From Amoebophrya sp. A120 (lineage: Eukaryota; Sar; Dinophyceae; Syndiniales; Amoebophryaceae): a DNA stretch of 64,000 nucleotides. The stretch is taken from positions 2,760,226-2,824,225 of the forward strand of contig CAJINV010000002.1 in the NCBI GenBank assembly GCA_905178155.1, in the 5' to 3' direction. The notes under the pieces are model-generated. The model was not told the origin of the DNA. It worked only from the letters and a program-made list of their open reading frames with translations, and did no database searches. Shown here one piece after another: positions 23,800-35,058 of the stretch; positions within the stretch are counted from its first letter, which is position 1, and every line of letters begins with the position of its first letter. The position numbers and the translations under genes are program-made.

Positions 23800-24072
23800 A
23801 ACTACGAATCGCCAAGAGCAAGACCACCGCTCGGTCAAGAGAAAATATTCACTGTTTGATATTTACAGCGACCTGTGCCTTTAAGATTCATACGAAATTT
23901 TCTTGTTAGTTGAAAAGCAAGAGTGCAGCTACTCGTTCAATGGAAAGAACAAGCAGCACAAGAAAGAGTTATAATATCACTTTTTCTCGGCTCGCACGCG
24001 CACGCTCTGTTGTACTTGTAACATCTTCTCGTGGTCTTCCTACCGCTCGGATTCTGCCCCCTACTTCCGGCC

Positions 24073-27000
24073 ATGACAACTTCTGTTGAGGCCGCTGATA
24101 GTACAAGGAACAACAACACCGAGCAAGAACTACCAGTAGATCAATCTAGCGCTCTCTACGTCTCTAAATCTATCGCCCAGGAAAACAAGCTTTCTCAGCG
24201 CAGTTCGGAGCCCACCACTGGTACCCCCAGCACGGTTGGCAACGACATTTTGCTGTCTCGCGAGCAGCAGAGCTCGTCCACGAACTCCGGAGCCGAGGAT
24301 TCCATGTCCTCCGCGACCGCCGCCGGCTCCACCCCGGCAGCCATGAAGCTGCAAGCCGACACTTCTGATCTGACCCCGACGACGGTCGCTCATGGGGATG
24401 TTGCGGGTGCTGGTGACATCACGCCCGTTACACCCGCGCCGAAGGCAGAGCAGGGGAAGAAGGCGGAAGAGGAGGAGGAGGAGGAATTCTTGGTGTGCGA
24501 AGAAATTCCGGAACCAGGTATTGAAATTTTTGAGGTGCTATAATCCGCTTCTTGAATTACGTGCTGTTTCATTTTGCCAACAACGACAAGGTGATACCTT
24601 GGAGCATGAAAATCTTCACACTACATTTTTCCTAAATCCTATATCCCCAAGACCCGCGGAACAAGACATTTACAGACACCGGAAAAGTTAGTAGATCTTT
24701 ATTTGGAACCGAACTGAAAGGAAATCTAAATCTTCAGCAACGTGCTACACGACATCACTCTTCAGGTATGCGCAACATCCCGTTGATCAACGGTGTGGCG
24801 CAAGTTCGGGACGAAGACCTGGTCGGGGACGGCTCCGGCGACCAAAACATCTCCACCATTTCCGCGGATGAGGTCCGGGAGGAACTGAACCGCATCAAGA
24901 TGCGCCTTCCCAAGCTGAAATTCGAACTGGAGACCCCGGAGCACATATGACAGTGCACAACTCCCCCTCCCCCTCTATTGTATAGCATGAACGGCAATAC
25001 AAGCATCCGCAATAATGCCGGTTTTGCATGACAAATCTGCACTGGAGTTGTGTAGCGCGATTTGGGCACTACCAGAAGTTGTCATGCATAATAGTGACAA
25101 GGACAAAGCGTGGATTTGGTATTTTGCATGAGAAATGAGAACGAGGGGGGGTTGTGCACTCTCATAGCACATCCAGATGCTCCGCGATTTCCGGACCGAG
25201 CCGTGTGACTTGCCGCTGAGGCAGTGCTTGCAGAAACGGGGCAAGGGGTGTCTCAAGTACCACAACTCCCAGCACTTCCGCCGCCCGTTGCTGCAGGAGG
25301 ATGGGTATCAAATGCAAAAATGTCTGGGTCTGGAAGAATGCGCGATTTGTCATGGAGTTTTTCCAAGCTCCACCAAGTCTGGAATGCAGGGCCTAGCATC
25401 ACAGGTTTTGCAGCCCCTTGGTGATGCCCATTATGCATGAGAAATGCCATCTCAGCATGGCGAGAAATGGGGACCTTTTGCAAGTCATGCAACACAGATT
25501 TTTGTATGATCCGCAACACGCATCACAAGTTCGCATCCTTCCAGACCCAGACACTTTTGCATTTGATAACGGGGAGACGCTGGCGTACTTCGACATGCTG
25601 TGTCGATTCGGCGACAACTGTCCGTTGATGATGGACTGCCCCTTTGCGCACTCGAAAACGGAATTGTTGGTCCACCCGGCGAAGTTCAAGACGCGGTGCT
25701 GCGACAGCTTCAAGTGCTTCGACGACAACTGCTGCTTCGTCCACGAGGGGGACCGGGACCGGCGGGAATTCGCCGTGCACTACTCGTTTGTCACGGAGGC
25801 GCACCCAGATGACTTCCAGCCATTGACCTGCATCCCGGGGAATGAGAATTACGTCAAGCCGAGGGGTATGATCTTTTTATTTACTGGTTGAATTATCTTC
25901 ATCGAAGTTGACGTTCATCTTGTGGTTCACAAATGTCTAGCATGTGTCTACGTGGTCTTTAATTCTAAAACACAATCACAAATGTGCATTAAAAATCCTG
26001 TGCTTCTCTATGGAACAACAATAAATGCCAATGAAATTATATCACAAATCAAACTCTTACTCTTTAACTTTATCAGGCGGCAAGCTCTGTGGTTCGTACC
26101 CGAACCCCTCCAACTGCCCCTACGGCACCCGGTGCCGGTTCGCGCACCGGCGCCAGGAGCTTGGGAACCTCCTTTTCCGCCCGAGTGAGGAGAATGTCCA
26201 GGAGATTACGGATGAATTCTTAATTCTGAAGTACAAGACCAAATGGTGCCCCCACCTCTACCAGCACAACTGGACCTACTGTGTGTACGCGCACAACTAC
26301 CAGGACTACCGGCGGAACCCGCAGGTCGGCTACGGCCCCGTGCCCTGCCCGTTTTGGGATCCCCGCGACACGGCGAAATCCAGCTACAACGACCGGTGTA
26401 AGTTCGGCGCGCAGTGCCCTTTTTCCCACGGCTCGAAGGAGCGGGCGTACCACCCCCTGAACTTCAAGGTCTCCACGTGTCAGGACATTGGGCCGGGCGA
26501 GGACCGGGCGGAGTGCACGCGCGAGCCCTTCTGTGCGTTCTACCACAACGACTTGGATAAAAGACCGATCGTCCCCCACGTGATGAACTATTCCAAACCC
26601 TTACCGATTGAGAACTTGGTGAAGTACCTGCAGAAGGACTTTTTCGACGCCGGGATCGGGTACAACCACAACGCCAAGCGGTTGAATATGCATTGCAAAA
26701 ATGTCTAGGTCTGGAAGGTTGCAACTTGTGATGCTGCATTTGGATACTACCAAAATCTGTATTGCATGAACAACAAAAGAGGTGCAGTTTTTGCCACGGC
26801 GAGTAGAGGGCATTTGTTCTCATGCGGTATAGGCATGAGGAAGCCCTCACAAAATCTGTGATGCTAGAAGGGCATGCATCACAGACGTCAGGAGTCATGC
26901 AAACTGTGCATGACAAACCTTGCATCCTACTTCCAGACATCCAGGGATATTTGCATTTGATATCGAACCAGAACGAACGGCTGGAGATCTTGAAGTCGGC

Positions 27001-29008
27001 GACCTTGTTATTTTGAGGAAAAACGTCCCCACCCCAGAGTTGTCATGTAAATCTGCATGCCAAAAAAGTTTCTCTTGCGGAGCCCCATGAGAGCCGTTTT
27101 CTAGTCGTGTTTTGGAATTTGTGATGCTAGAATCGGCATGATGTGCTAGATCTGTGATGCTTCGGAACTAGGTAAACTGGATTACACTACGAGGGCAAAC
27201 TTGTCATGCGGAATAACCAAAGCTGGATGATTTGTCTAGCAGATTTCCCATTTTGACTCTGGTGTGGGTACGTTTTTACTCAGGATAGTTGTCCCCGGTG
27301 AAGAAGGCTTGCCTCCTCGACGGCGTGAATTTCGTGCAGCCGATCTCGAACTTGCGACCTTTCAAGGACTCGGTCCGGAACACGGAGAAGGCGAACCTGC
27401 AGAAAGTGAGCGGGGTGGGCACGATGCCGGAAACCTCGCCGAGTTCGTCCCCGGTTGTGCAGGGAAACAAGGGGTACGGGAGTGGCGATTCCAACTGGCG
27501 CGGCGGGGGTGGTGCAACTACATCCGGTGGGAACAACAAGGGTGCTGGGAAGTACAACGATGCTTCGTCTTGGGGTACCACCGGTCAACAGAACAACAAC
27601 TCCTGGGGCTCCGGTGGTAAAAACGACAAAAACAACAACTCGTCCTCCTGGGGCGGTAACGACAAATCCGGGAATTGGAACAACGCGAAGGGGGGAAAAA
27701 AATCTTCCAAAGACAATTCCTACGGCTATGGGAAGGACAACAACGACCAGTGGGCCGCCGAGTGGAAGAAGGCCAAGGGCCAGACGGGCGGAAAAAATTC
27801 CTCTTCTTGGGACGACCAAAACTCTGGCTACAATGGCAACAAAGGCGGGAAAATGAACGCGAAATCCTCTGGAAACAACGGCAATTCTTGGGACAACAAC
27901 CAGTCGTGGGCGGGAAACAACACAGACAACAACTCGTCTTGGACGAACAACAGCAACACTGGGATGAACAAGAACAACCAAAATCAGAAGGGGAATGGGA
28001 AGATGAATAAAGGGTCCAAAGAGACCGGGACCGCCGGCAAGAACCAGTACGGGGGAAAGAACGCCACTGATTCGAACAATACCGGGTCCAATCCCTCCTC
28101 GGGCCTTTCCTACCCCGCCCGGACCTCCACGGTGACCGGCGCTGCACATCACAACCTGGTCACTGCGGACTTTGGGGACCAGTCCCCGTATGCGCCGGCG
28201 CCACGGGCGCACCAGAGCATGGGCTACGGTGCAGGTGGGAACAACAACCCCTCTGGGGACACGCCGGAAGGACGATTGACCGCCCCCGCGGAACTGGTAT
28301 TTCTTTGCTTCTGCTTTTTTTGTTCTTTCTTCTCGCACGTTTTAGTGTTTTAGGATTTAGGGGCTGGTTTGTTCTTCTGAACGACTTTCGCTAGTACTCG
28401 AGGAGCTACAACTTAGTGTAGACGAGTTTTGATCCTCATATAAAAATTGCGAACGAGTAGATTTTTTCCAAAAACAAATCCAACTACAGACCCAAGGCCT
28501 GTTGGACCACATGACGGACCTGACGGGCAACCCCCTAGTGGACCCGAGCTCCCCGGGTGGTCTCGACCTGATGCTGAATCCCCTGTACAACCCGTTCATG
28601 GCCCAGGCGTTGGCGGGGCAAACGCCCGGCGGCGCTCCGGATCATGGTGTTGGTGCCCAGAACTTGATCATGCCGGGAGCACCAGCCGGGTTCGGCGGAA
28701 TGGGAGGTGCTTCTAACTTCAACCCGATGTTGCTCGGAGGTGTTGCCGGGAATCTGAATGTCCAGATGGGACAATTCTCGGGAGCAGGGATGGACCCCAT
28801 GGCCAACTTTGCCTTGCAAATGACCATGATGCAGCAGGGATTGGGAGCCGGGGCTGGAGCTGCAGCTGGTGTTGGTGGTCACGGTCTCATGCCGTTGCCG
28901 ATGCCACAATCGACGTCGCAGAACAATCAACATGGTGGGTATGGCGCTCCGCAGCAGGGGAAAAAAGGAAACTCGAAAAACACGAAAAAGAACAACCGAT
29001 CGAAATAG
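24073..29008 (+). CDS. Multi-CCCH zinc-finger RNA-binding protein (Unkempt/TZF-like)
   Basis: Exons 24073-24517, 24766-24945, 25172-25305, 25574-25865, 26077-26686, 26968-27008, 27293-28296, 28490-29008 total 3,225 nt, encoding 1,074 residues with phase closure at every junction. The N-terminal 200 residues are Ser/Thr-rich, then acidic. About six to seven CCCH-type fingers follow (residues about 210-520). They include Cys-X8-Cys-X5-Cys-X3-His and Cys-X5-Cys-X5-Cys-X3-His units and segments ending Tyr-Ala-His, Phe-Ser-His and Phe-Tyr-His. The spacing, with Tyr/Phe-Lys-Thr before the first Cys and His-Pro-x-x-Phe-Lys between fingers, recalls the Unkempt and plant TZF families, which bind mRNA. 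The C-terminal half is Asn/Gly/Ser/Trp/Lys-rich low complexity (about 610-850), then Gly/Met-rich with a basic Lys/Asn/Ser tail, resembling prion-like RNP proteins. Post-transcriptional regulation is inferred. Three GT-AG introns and four introners interrupt it. Confidence 0.87.
24518..24765 (+). other. Canonical GT-AG intron
   Basis: Copy of 14627-14874 in the complete gene; GTATTG to TTCAG. Confidence 0.85.
24946..25166. mobile_element. Introner, family C (copy 2)
   Basis: Copy of 15055-15275; TSD GCACA; phase 1. Confidence 0.9.
25306..25568. mobile_element. Introner, family A (copy 2)
   Basis: Copy of 15415-15677; TSD ATGGG/ACGGG; phase 0. Confidence 0.9.
25866..26076 (+). other. Canonical GT-AG intron
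   Basis: Copy of 15975-16185; GTATGA to ATCAG, between the third and fourth CCCH fingers. Confidence 0.88.
26687..26962. mobile_element. Introner, family A (copy 2)
   Basis: Copy of 16796-17071; TSD TTGAA/TCGAA; phase 2. Confidence 0.88.
27009..27287. mobile_element. Introner, family D (279 bp), complete
   Basis: TSD CTTGT left, GTTGT right; phase 1. Left arm AAAAACGTCCCCACCCC, right arm GTGTGGGTACGTTTTT. Spans the end of the duplicated segment at 27211 and shows what copy 1 lost in the gap. Confidence 0.87.
28297..28489 (+). other. Canonical GT-AG intron
   Basis: Donor GAACTG|GTATTTC, acceptor CAACTACAG|ACC, phase 0, long T-rich tract. Joins the Asn/Gly-rich and Gly/Met-rich parts of the CCCH protein. 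Confidence 0.87.
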
Positions 29009-30008
29009 ATTTCGCGTTGGAGGTGTTGTGGAAAAGTTATACACAACAGCATAAAATGCATACGACAACATCAAAAAATCAGACTTAATATACCAGTATG
29101 CGTAAGAGGACTACAGGACGCCAACATCGTCCCAAAAACTTCTGTTGCACATCAAGCCATACGTTTCGCACGACCAAACAGAAAATGTGATTTTCAAAAT
29201 TTTCTACCGGTATAAGAAATGGATATGGAACAAGCTGGGACGATCGGATTTGACGATGACAATATATAAGTAGAAGTGCACGACGTCACAACACGACAAC
29301 GACTCCCCTGACAATAAAACTAGAAGTACATTACGGCAAACAACAAGTTTCGCGGCGACGAGAGCAATAGTAAAACACCCATTCTTGTACAACTAGTACT
29401 AAACATCTACACGACACAGCACAACAAACATCGAGATGAGCACAACAAGATCAGATTACAACAAGTCTACTTTGTTTCGGAAACGGAAAAAATCTCTTTC
29501 TCCCCGTCTTGTAGTACCTTCGGCACGACCCGCCATTGGACTACAGACGGGACGATTAAGAGTTTTTTATTTCAACACATTATATTGGCGAGCTAAAAAA
29601 CACCATCACGACCGAGGCTGCTACGGAATAGTTGACACAACTTGTTGCGGCACAACTACTTTTGGCAGTGGCCACTGGAAGTAGATGAAGCAGCCTCGGT
29701 TCTTACTTTATTTCCAGAAGAACTTTTTTTCGTACCACCCTAAAATTTTTTCTTTCTCAAGTTAACATTTTCAAAAAATTGATAGAGCGCGACAACCATT
29801 GCAGCTTCCTGTCGGGTAGAGTTTTTCCTCACTATACCACCGTCAGAAGTGCAGTCGTTATCTTTAGCTCTTCCACGTAGTTTATTTCGAAAAAAACGTA
29901 GCTCGTCCAGCACTTTGATGTCTAACCCAAATCTAGAGAAAAATCCAGTTCGACCTAAAAAATCTTTTTCAAAAAATCTTTACCTCGATTATTTCTCCAG
30001 TCTTAAAA
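29009..30008. other. Intergenic, downstream of CCCH gene
   Basis: AT-rich with no recognised gene. An 82-codon ATG frame at 29436-29684 is basic and Cys/His-containing but has no recognisable features; it is not called. Confidence 0.5.
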
Positions 30009-30185
30009 ATGTCCCACGCCATTAAGTTCTTTGATTTATTCAAGAAACAAAAACCTCACTACTTACCCCCGGCCGCGCAAGATGAATACTTAAGAACTTT
30101 TCAACAAACTTGTTCCGAAGAATTCGATTTCCATGAAGACCTAAGCAGTATGATTTTTCAGGCCTTTGCTCCACCTAGAAGATAA
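30009..30185 (+). CDS. Putative 58-residue protein
   Basis: Unrecognised. ATG follows an A-rich run (TTAAAAATG), as in other genes here. The product begins Met-Ser-His-Ala-Ile-Lys and has a basic N-terminus with Phe-Phe-Asp-Leu-Phe-Lys-Lys. A Pro-Pro-Ala-Ala turn and an acidic, aromatic middle follow, and it ends Ala-Pro-Pro-Arg-Arg. Composition is more protein-like than the surrounding AT-rich frames, and the segment is less AT-rich than its flanks. It could be a small organellar or complex subunit, or the first exon of a longer gene (GTATGATTTTTCAG occurs near 30149). No homologue is claimed. Confidence 0.35.
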   Translation: MSHAIKFFDLFKKQKPHYLPPAAQDEYLRTFQQTCSEEFDFHEDLSSMIFQAFAPPRR

Positions 30186-32371
30186 TTCCATCGCGATGTT
30201 GGGGAAGATCGATAATGACGCGTGCTTGATTTATTCAACCTGGAGGTAGTACTCCTAAAAATTGCAGCCTTCTGGTTGCATCCTTCTTGCACGCGGCCGC
30301 GATAGTAGTTAGACCCCCTGCAGCGGGGTCCGACTCCGAACCAAAACGATAGCATTTCGTGAACCCTGTAGTCGTGCGTGTAGGAGCTTCTTCTCGACGA
30401 ATTAGGCCTGAATAAATCTATACACAACTACGACAGAGCGCTGCAACATCTTTTAACTGCTATACGACGATGTAGTCGAGGGTGTAAAACTATAGCATAG
30501 CGACCGCAGCGAGAAGATGACGACAAACATAAAAGGTCTTTCAATTTTATTTCTATCCAAGCTGCATAGCTTCATTTTCTGAGTCAACTTATCCCATATT
30601 TAGGTCATGTTGCTGGTCTACTACACAATACATTCAACACATGGCTGCTGCTCGACTTCTGGTCTTAAAATATTTTCAACAAAAAGTAAATTATCGGTTC
30701 AAAGAGAAAGTATACTGTAAAAAGAACGGATTGTCTCGTCCAGCTTTTGCTCGCTATTGTCAACACATCAACTATAGTAACTTACAACTACCAGTTGTAC
30801 ACTAGGCAAGAGTTGCAAGCAGAGAACCGATCATACCTGTAAAAGGTGGACAACTACTAGTAGACATCCGAAAATAAATTTATAAACCGCATTTACAAAC
30901 AAAAAGCGACCTCCGCGTGGCTGAAAATGAAAATCATTTGAAGCAAGAAGTCAACAACATCAAACGACAGTGGCGGCAAGCCTACATTTCATCCACAAAA
31001 ACTACTTACACAACTACAGCCTTTGGTAATATATAAAGCTGGTTTTCAAGAACAAATCAGTCGAAATATTATCCATTGGCCCATTCAATACAGTGAAGAA
31101 CAACCTTGAGCAGAACATTCCATCGAGAAGAAGCAGATGAAGCAGTCGAGAGAAAATTCAAACTATAAGACAAAATTTTGTAATATGAGTCCGACCTGTA
31201 CTGGTACAATTTGAATTTTGCAGTCGAGAAGAAGTCCTCTTCATCTTTTTTTTTTCGCACCAGTAGAACTACTACAAGCCTGTTGTGTACGTACCTACTA
31301 GTAGTCGAAAAATAGAAGATGATTGAGAAGTTCACCGGAGGTGGCAGTACTACTTCTAAAAGTCTGAGTGGACTACTTCTAAATTTTCCTTCAAATAACA
31401 ATTTTCTTTTCAAAAGCAATTTTATCAAAAAAACACAGCAGCAGCCAGCAGGAAGTAGTGCAGCTGCTCGATAGATTGTTTAGGAGGCAGTGTAGGCTGA
31501 AAAATTTTAATATGAGGTGGATTTTTTATGAACAGGTATACGGGATTCAACATCGAGCTTCGAGAAGGCGGTAGATGGAAGATGAAAAAAATTGCTTCAC
31601 AGGGAACGATTCAAGTAGACCAGCACACGACTTAGTATTGAATGGCTTTCGTTTCTAATTCTCAATTTCATTCCAAAATATTGCAGCATTGCGGCACGAC
31701 GTCATCAAGATCGTCAGTGCAGCACGCTTCGACGAATCATGTGGAGTGTTCTTCGGGAATATTTTTAAAGCTGTTCTGTGAGGCTGCAGTGGCGAGCTAC
31801 AGTCGCAAAATTCAAAAAGTCCACGACTGTAGTTGAGATGGAATTAAGCGAGATCTGTGGATGCAAAATTTTTCACAAATTCTTTCGAACTAGCGGGAGA
31901 AGGAGGATGAGGATCTTCCGAAGAAAAACGTGGTAGAACCGAACGCAATTTTACGCAAGATCATTTTCGCACAAGATCAGCAATTAAACCTGTTGTAGTT
32001 GCCCGACACTCATGCTCCGGAATTATTCGAAGTGCAAATATTGATAAAGTCGATGATGAAAGCGAATTTTTCTTTTTCCGTACTATGCTCACGACAGCGA
32101 CCGCAACAAAGTATCAATCTTTTACAATAAGTGATTCTGATTATCTTCGTGCTACACATGTTTCATCCATCATGGAGCTCGTCCTGGCTTTAGAACAAAG
32201 CGGTGAAGATACTCTTGTTGCCCTTCTTTTCGCACAGTAGCTCTAGCTTCCAAGAAGTTTTAGAGCGACGACGACATGAATCAGACCTAATCTCGTTTTA
32301 TCTTCCCTTATTTGAGTTATTCCCCCAAGAACAATTAGCGACACGTACACCTCCTACACGATCAACAAGAA
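30186..32371. other. Intergenic, upstream of PLRG1
   Basis: 2.2 kb without a convincing ORF or introner. Contains a 6-bp GC-rich hairpin, GACCCC with GGGGTC, at 30312-30330. The last 200 bases are presumably the PLRG1 promoter/5' UTR. Confidence 0.5.
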
Positions 32372-34651
32372 ATGTTCGGTCCCGCCCCGCCCTACCCGCC
32401 TGCGAATGGGCAGCACCACATGATCGGTGGCACGAAGAAGGTTTACTCCGCCGTGGACTTGTTGAAGTCGAACGACGAGCTCCTTGCGGAACAGAATCGA
32501 GAGGAGGACGCGTATAAAGCCTCCGTGTGGGACAGGATACTGAAGAACAAAAAACGGTCCCTTCAGCTCTTCGGCCCGGAAAACATTGATCCCGAGCCGC
32601 TGGACACGGTGGATGTGCCAAAGTGGAAGGCCTTGAAGCTGGATTTCAAGAGATCAAACGAGTATGGGTTGATCGAAGAGAAGGTCGGGGTGAGGAGAGG
32701 TATAATTCATTGGTGTTGATGAATGCGATATTTTTATCGCTGTATTTTTATCCTAATGTTGCTTTCTGTTACTGTGCTTGTCGATGCCATACTACAAAAG
32801 CAGGCTTCTACTCTATTGTTTGCGTCTGTTCATTTGATACAGATTTTACCATTGTATGAGGAGACCACGATCACCAAATCTCAACAAACCACTCACCCAG
32901 GCGGCGCCGGTATCCCGGCCATGCAAGCTTCCCTGACCGCCATCGAGGGTCCCGCCGGTATGCTTGCCCTGGAATTCGGTGGCGCCACCGCGAGCAGCAG
33001 GAACATTGATCAGAAAACCACGCGTGTCATCGCCCCGGACGCGAAAACCTCCGAAACCGCACTCGCCATGCTCCCCCAGCCGGTCAACACCGTCGCGAAT
33101 GGACCTTCCAGCAATAGTAATCAGCAGCAACTCTCCCTCGCCCACCAGATGGGCGGGAACGAAGCCGGGCCCGCGAAGCCACAAACTACTCCTGATGAAT
33201 CGACCAAGCAAGCGAATAAGATCGTCCACGATTCGCAAGTGCAACTTTCGATTTACCGAGAGGGGGATCAGATCATCAACTTGGAAAACCCCGATCAGCG
33301 ACTCCGTGCGTTAGAAAAACCGCAGTGGCATAGGCCCTGGAAGCTACACAAAGTGCTAGCTGGTCACACCGGTTGGGTCCGCTGCGTCGCGGTTGACCCG
33401 TCGAATGAATGGTTCTGCACGAGTGGGCAAGACCGGCTGATCAAATTTTGGGACTTGGCGACGGGAACGTTGAAGTTGACATTGACCGGGCACAGTTCCT
33501 GCGTCCGCGCATTGGAGATCTCGAAACACCACCCGTACTTCTACTCGGGAGGGGAGGATAACGAGGTATAGAAAAGATGAGACTTATTTCATTGTGGCAA
33601 AAAATTTTTGTCATGCGCTTTTTGCACAAACGCCGTAAGAGCTCTATTGCTATCATGCAACACAAATTCACTTGAACAACTCAATGCGCCTTATTGCACC
33701 ACCGCATGACAGGTTCGCTGTTGGGATCTGAACACAAACAAAATCATTCGAACCTACCACGGCCACCTCCAAGCGGTTTATTCCCTGAAGCTCCACCCCA
33801 CCCTGGACATTCTCGCCTCGGGCGGTCGTGATGGAACGGTCCGAATTTGGGATATTCGGTCCCGATCGCAGATTTTCGCCTTAACCCACGAAGCCGCCGT
33901 CCACTGCTTGGCCAGTCAGGCCGCGGAGCCGCAGTTTATCTCCGGGAGTGCGGATAACACGGTATACATAGTTAGAAAGATAGTACTATTGCGCATGCGC
34001 TGTAGTAGATGTATTTCACCCTGCATGAGACGAGGGAATGCAAACTATAGATACCGATTTCTAAGTATTTCGATTTTCTCTTCTACTCGTCCTGCATCTC
34101 TATTGCGCAACATCGACCTACTTCACATGAGCAACAAATCCTTATCACAGGTGAAGCTCTGGGACCTTGCGGCCGGTAAATCCATGGCGGTTCTGACGAA
34201 CCACAAAAAGTCCATTCGCGCCGTCGCGATCCACCCCAAGGAGTACACCTTTGTCTCCTGCAGTAACGCGCAGAACAAAGTCTGGCGGTGTCCAAAGGGC
34301 GTGTTTGAGCGCGACATCTACGGCCACGACAGCATCATCAACGCCTGCGCGATCCGGGAAAATGAAGACGGATCAAGTATTTTAGTCGGCGGCGGAGACG
34401 ACGGTTTTCTCCACTTCTGGGACTGGAAAACGGGGTACTTGTTTCAATCCATCGAGGGCAAGCCGCAGCCGGGGTCTTTGTCAAGTGAGAACGCGATCTT
34501 CGGGATGGCGTTTGACCAGTCACAGACCAGATTAATAACCGCGGAGTGCGATAAGACGGTGAAGATTTACAAACAAGACTTTGACGCGGATGAAAAGTCG
34601 CACCCGATCGGAAATTGGCGCGGGTTTCTGTCGAAAAACAGGAAGAGGTGA
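32372..34651 (+). CDS. PLRG1: PLRG1/PRP46/PRL1 WD40 splicing factor
   Basis: Spliceosomal WD40 protein of the PRP19/NTC-associated group, needed for pre-mRNA splicing in other eukaryotes. Exons 32372-32689, 32843-33565, 33713-33961, 34151-34651 give 1,791 nt, 596 residues, with all phases 0. The N-terminal 265 residues are poorly conserved and Gln/Pro/Ala-rich. From about residue 265 the family hallmark Gln-Trp-His-x-Pro-Trp-Lys-Leu leads into the propeller, with Gly-His-x-Gly-Trp-Val-Arg-Cys and repeated Trp-Asp endings (Lys-Phe-Trp-Asp-Leu, Cys-Trp-Asp-Leu, Ile-Trp-Asp-Ile, Leu-Trp-Asp-Leu). The conserved Ala-Ala-Glu-Pro-Gln, Thr-Asn-His-Lys-Lys-Ser and His-Phe-Trp-Asp-Trp-Lys-Thr-Gly-Tyr blocks are present, as is the Asp-Lys-Thr-Val-Lys-Ile end. 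ATG follows AACAAGAA. Three GT-AG introns, no TSD-flanked introner. Very close to the human/plant proteins over the propeller. Confidence 0.96.
32690..32842 (+). other. Canonical GT-AG intron of PLRG1
   Basis: Donor GGG|GTGAGG, acceptor TTTGATACAG|ATT, phase 0, T-rich. Confidence 0.85.
33566..33712 (+). other. GT-AG intron of PLRG1 with introner-like inner motifs
   Basis: Donor GAG|GTATAG, acceptor GCATGACAG|GTT, phase 0; restores Asn-Glu-Val-Arg-Cys-Trp-Asp. Contains TTTTTGTCATGCG near the left and CGCATGACAG at the right end, the sub-terminal words found in every introner family, but no TSD or family TIR. Confidence 0.85.
33962..34150 (+). other. Canonical GT-AG intron of PLRG1
   Basis: Donor ACG|GTATAC, acceptor TTATCACAG|GTG, phase 0; joins Asp-Asn-Thr to Val-Lys-Leu-Trp-Asp. 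Confidence 0.9.
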
Positions 34652-35058
34652 TAGGACTGATAATTATCCCGGTATTTCTTGTGAAAGGAAGAGGGAAGAA
34701 GTAGATTGTGCCGTAGAGGACAAACGTGAATCTAGTATCCTTTCTCGAACGTTGTGGCTATTCAAATCTCACCCAGGCGAGAAAAGTCTGAAAGCGGTAA
34801 ATCAAAAACAAGTCTACACCTAGAATAAGGATTTGTGTGACCGTCTGCAGCAACAGCGCTGTTCTGTCCGTTCCTGCAGTATGCGAGAGAAGAGTGACGA
34901 GCAGAGACGAGGGATTGCTTAGTTATTCGAGAGCATTTTTCCTGGCATGACCATGGCAACAGAGTTTTTTCTTGGTACGGTGAGTGCCAGTTTCGTCAAG
35001 AAGAATCAAAGCAAGAAGCGAGAGGTACGCGTTGCGGTACTTCTTCGAAAAACCAAAA
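34652..35058. other. Intergenic, PLRG1 to 35059 gene
   Basis: About 400 bases of terminator/promoter sequence. An in-frame GTG at 34984 precedes the ATG used for the next gene. No introner. Confidence 0.5.

Larger units (their letters stand above)
17421..27211. repeat. 9.8-kb duplicated segment, copy 2 (assembly overlap)
   Basis: Repeats 7530-17320 base for base as far as could be compared by eye. Starts in the right arm of a family A introner and continues past 27211 into unique sequence that completes the CCCH gene. Confidence 0.95.

Noticed and set aside
7530-27211. True recent tandem duplication of two genes plus YOS1
   Set aside because: Exactly 100 N lie between copies, identity is near-perfect, both contig ends fall inside repeats, and each flanking gene is incomplete unless the copies are merged.
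27280-28338. Minus-strand 352-codon ORF opposite the CCCH gene tail
   Set aside because: Val/Arg/Pro-rich antisense of the Asn/Gly-rich plus-strand exon; no start context or motif, and the plus strand fits the gene structure.
29436-29684. 82-codon plus-strand ORF as a gene
   Set aside because: Has an ATG but no motif, and its His/Cys/Arg-rich composition is unlike the other proteins here; it is consistent with a chance frame.
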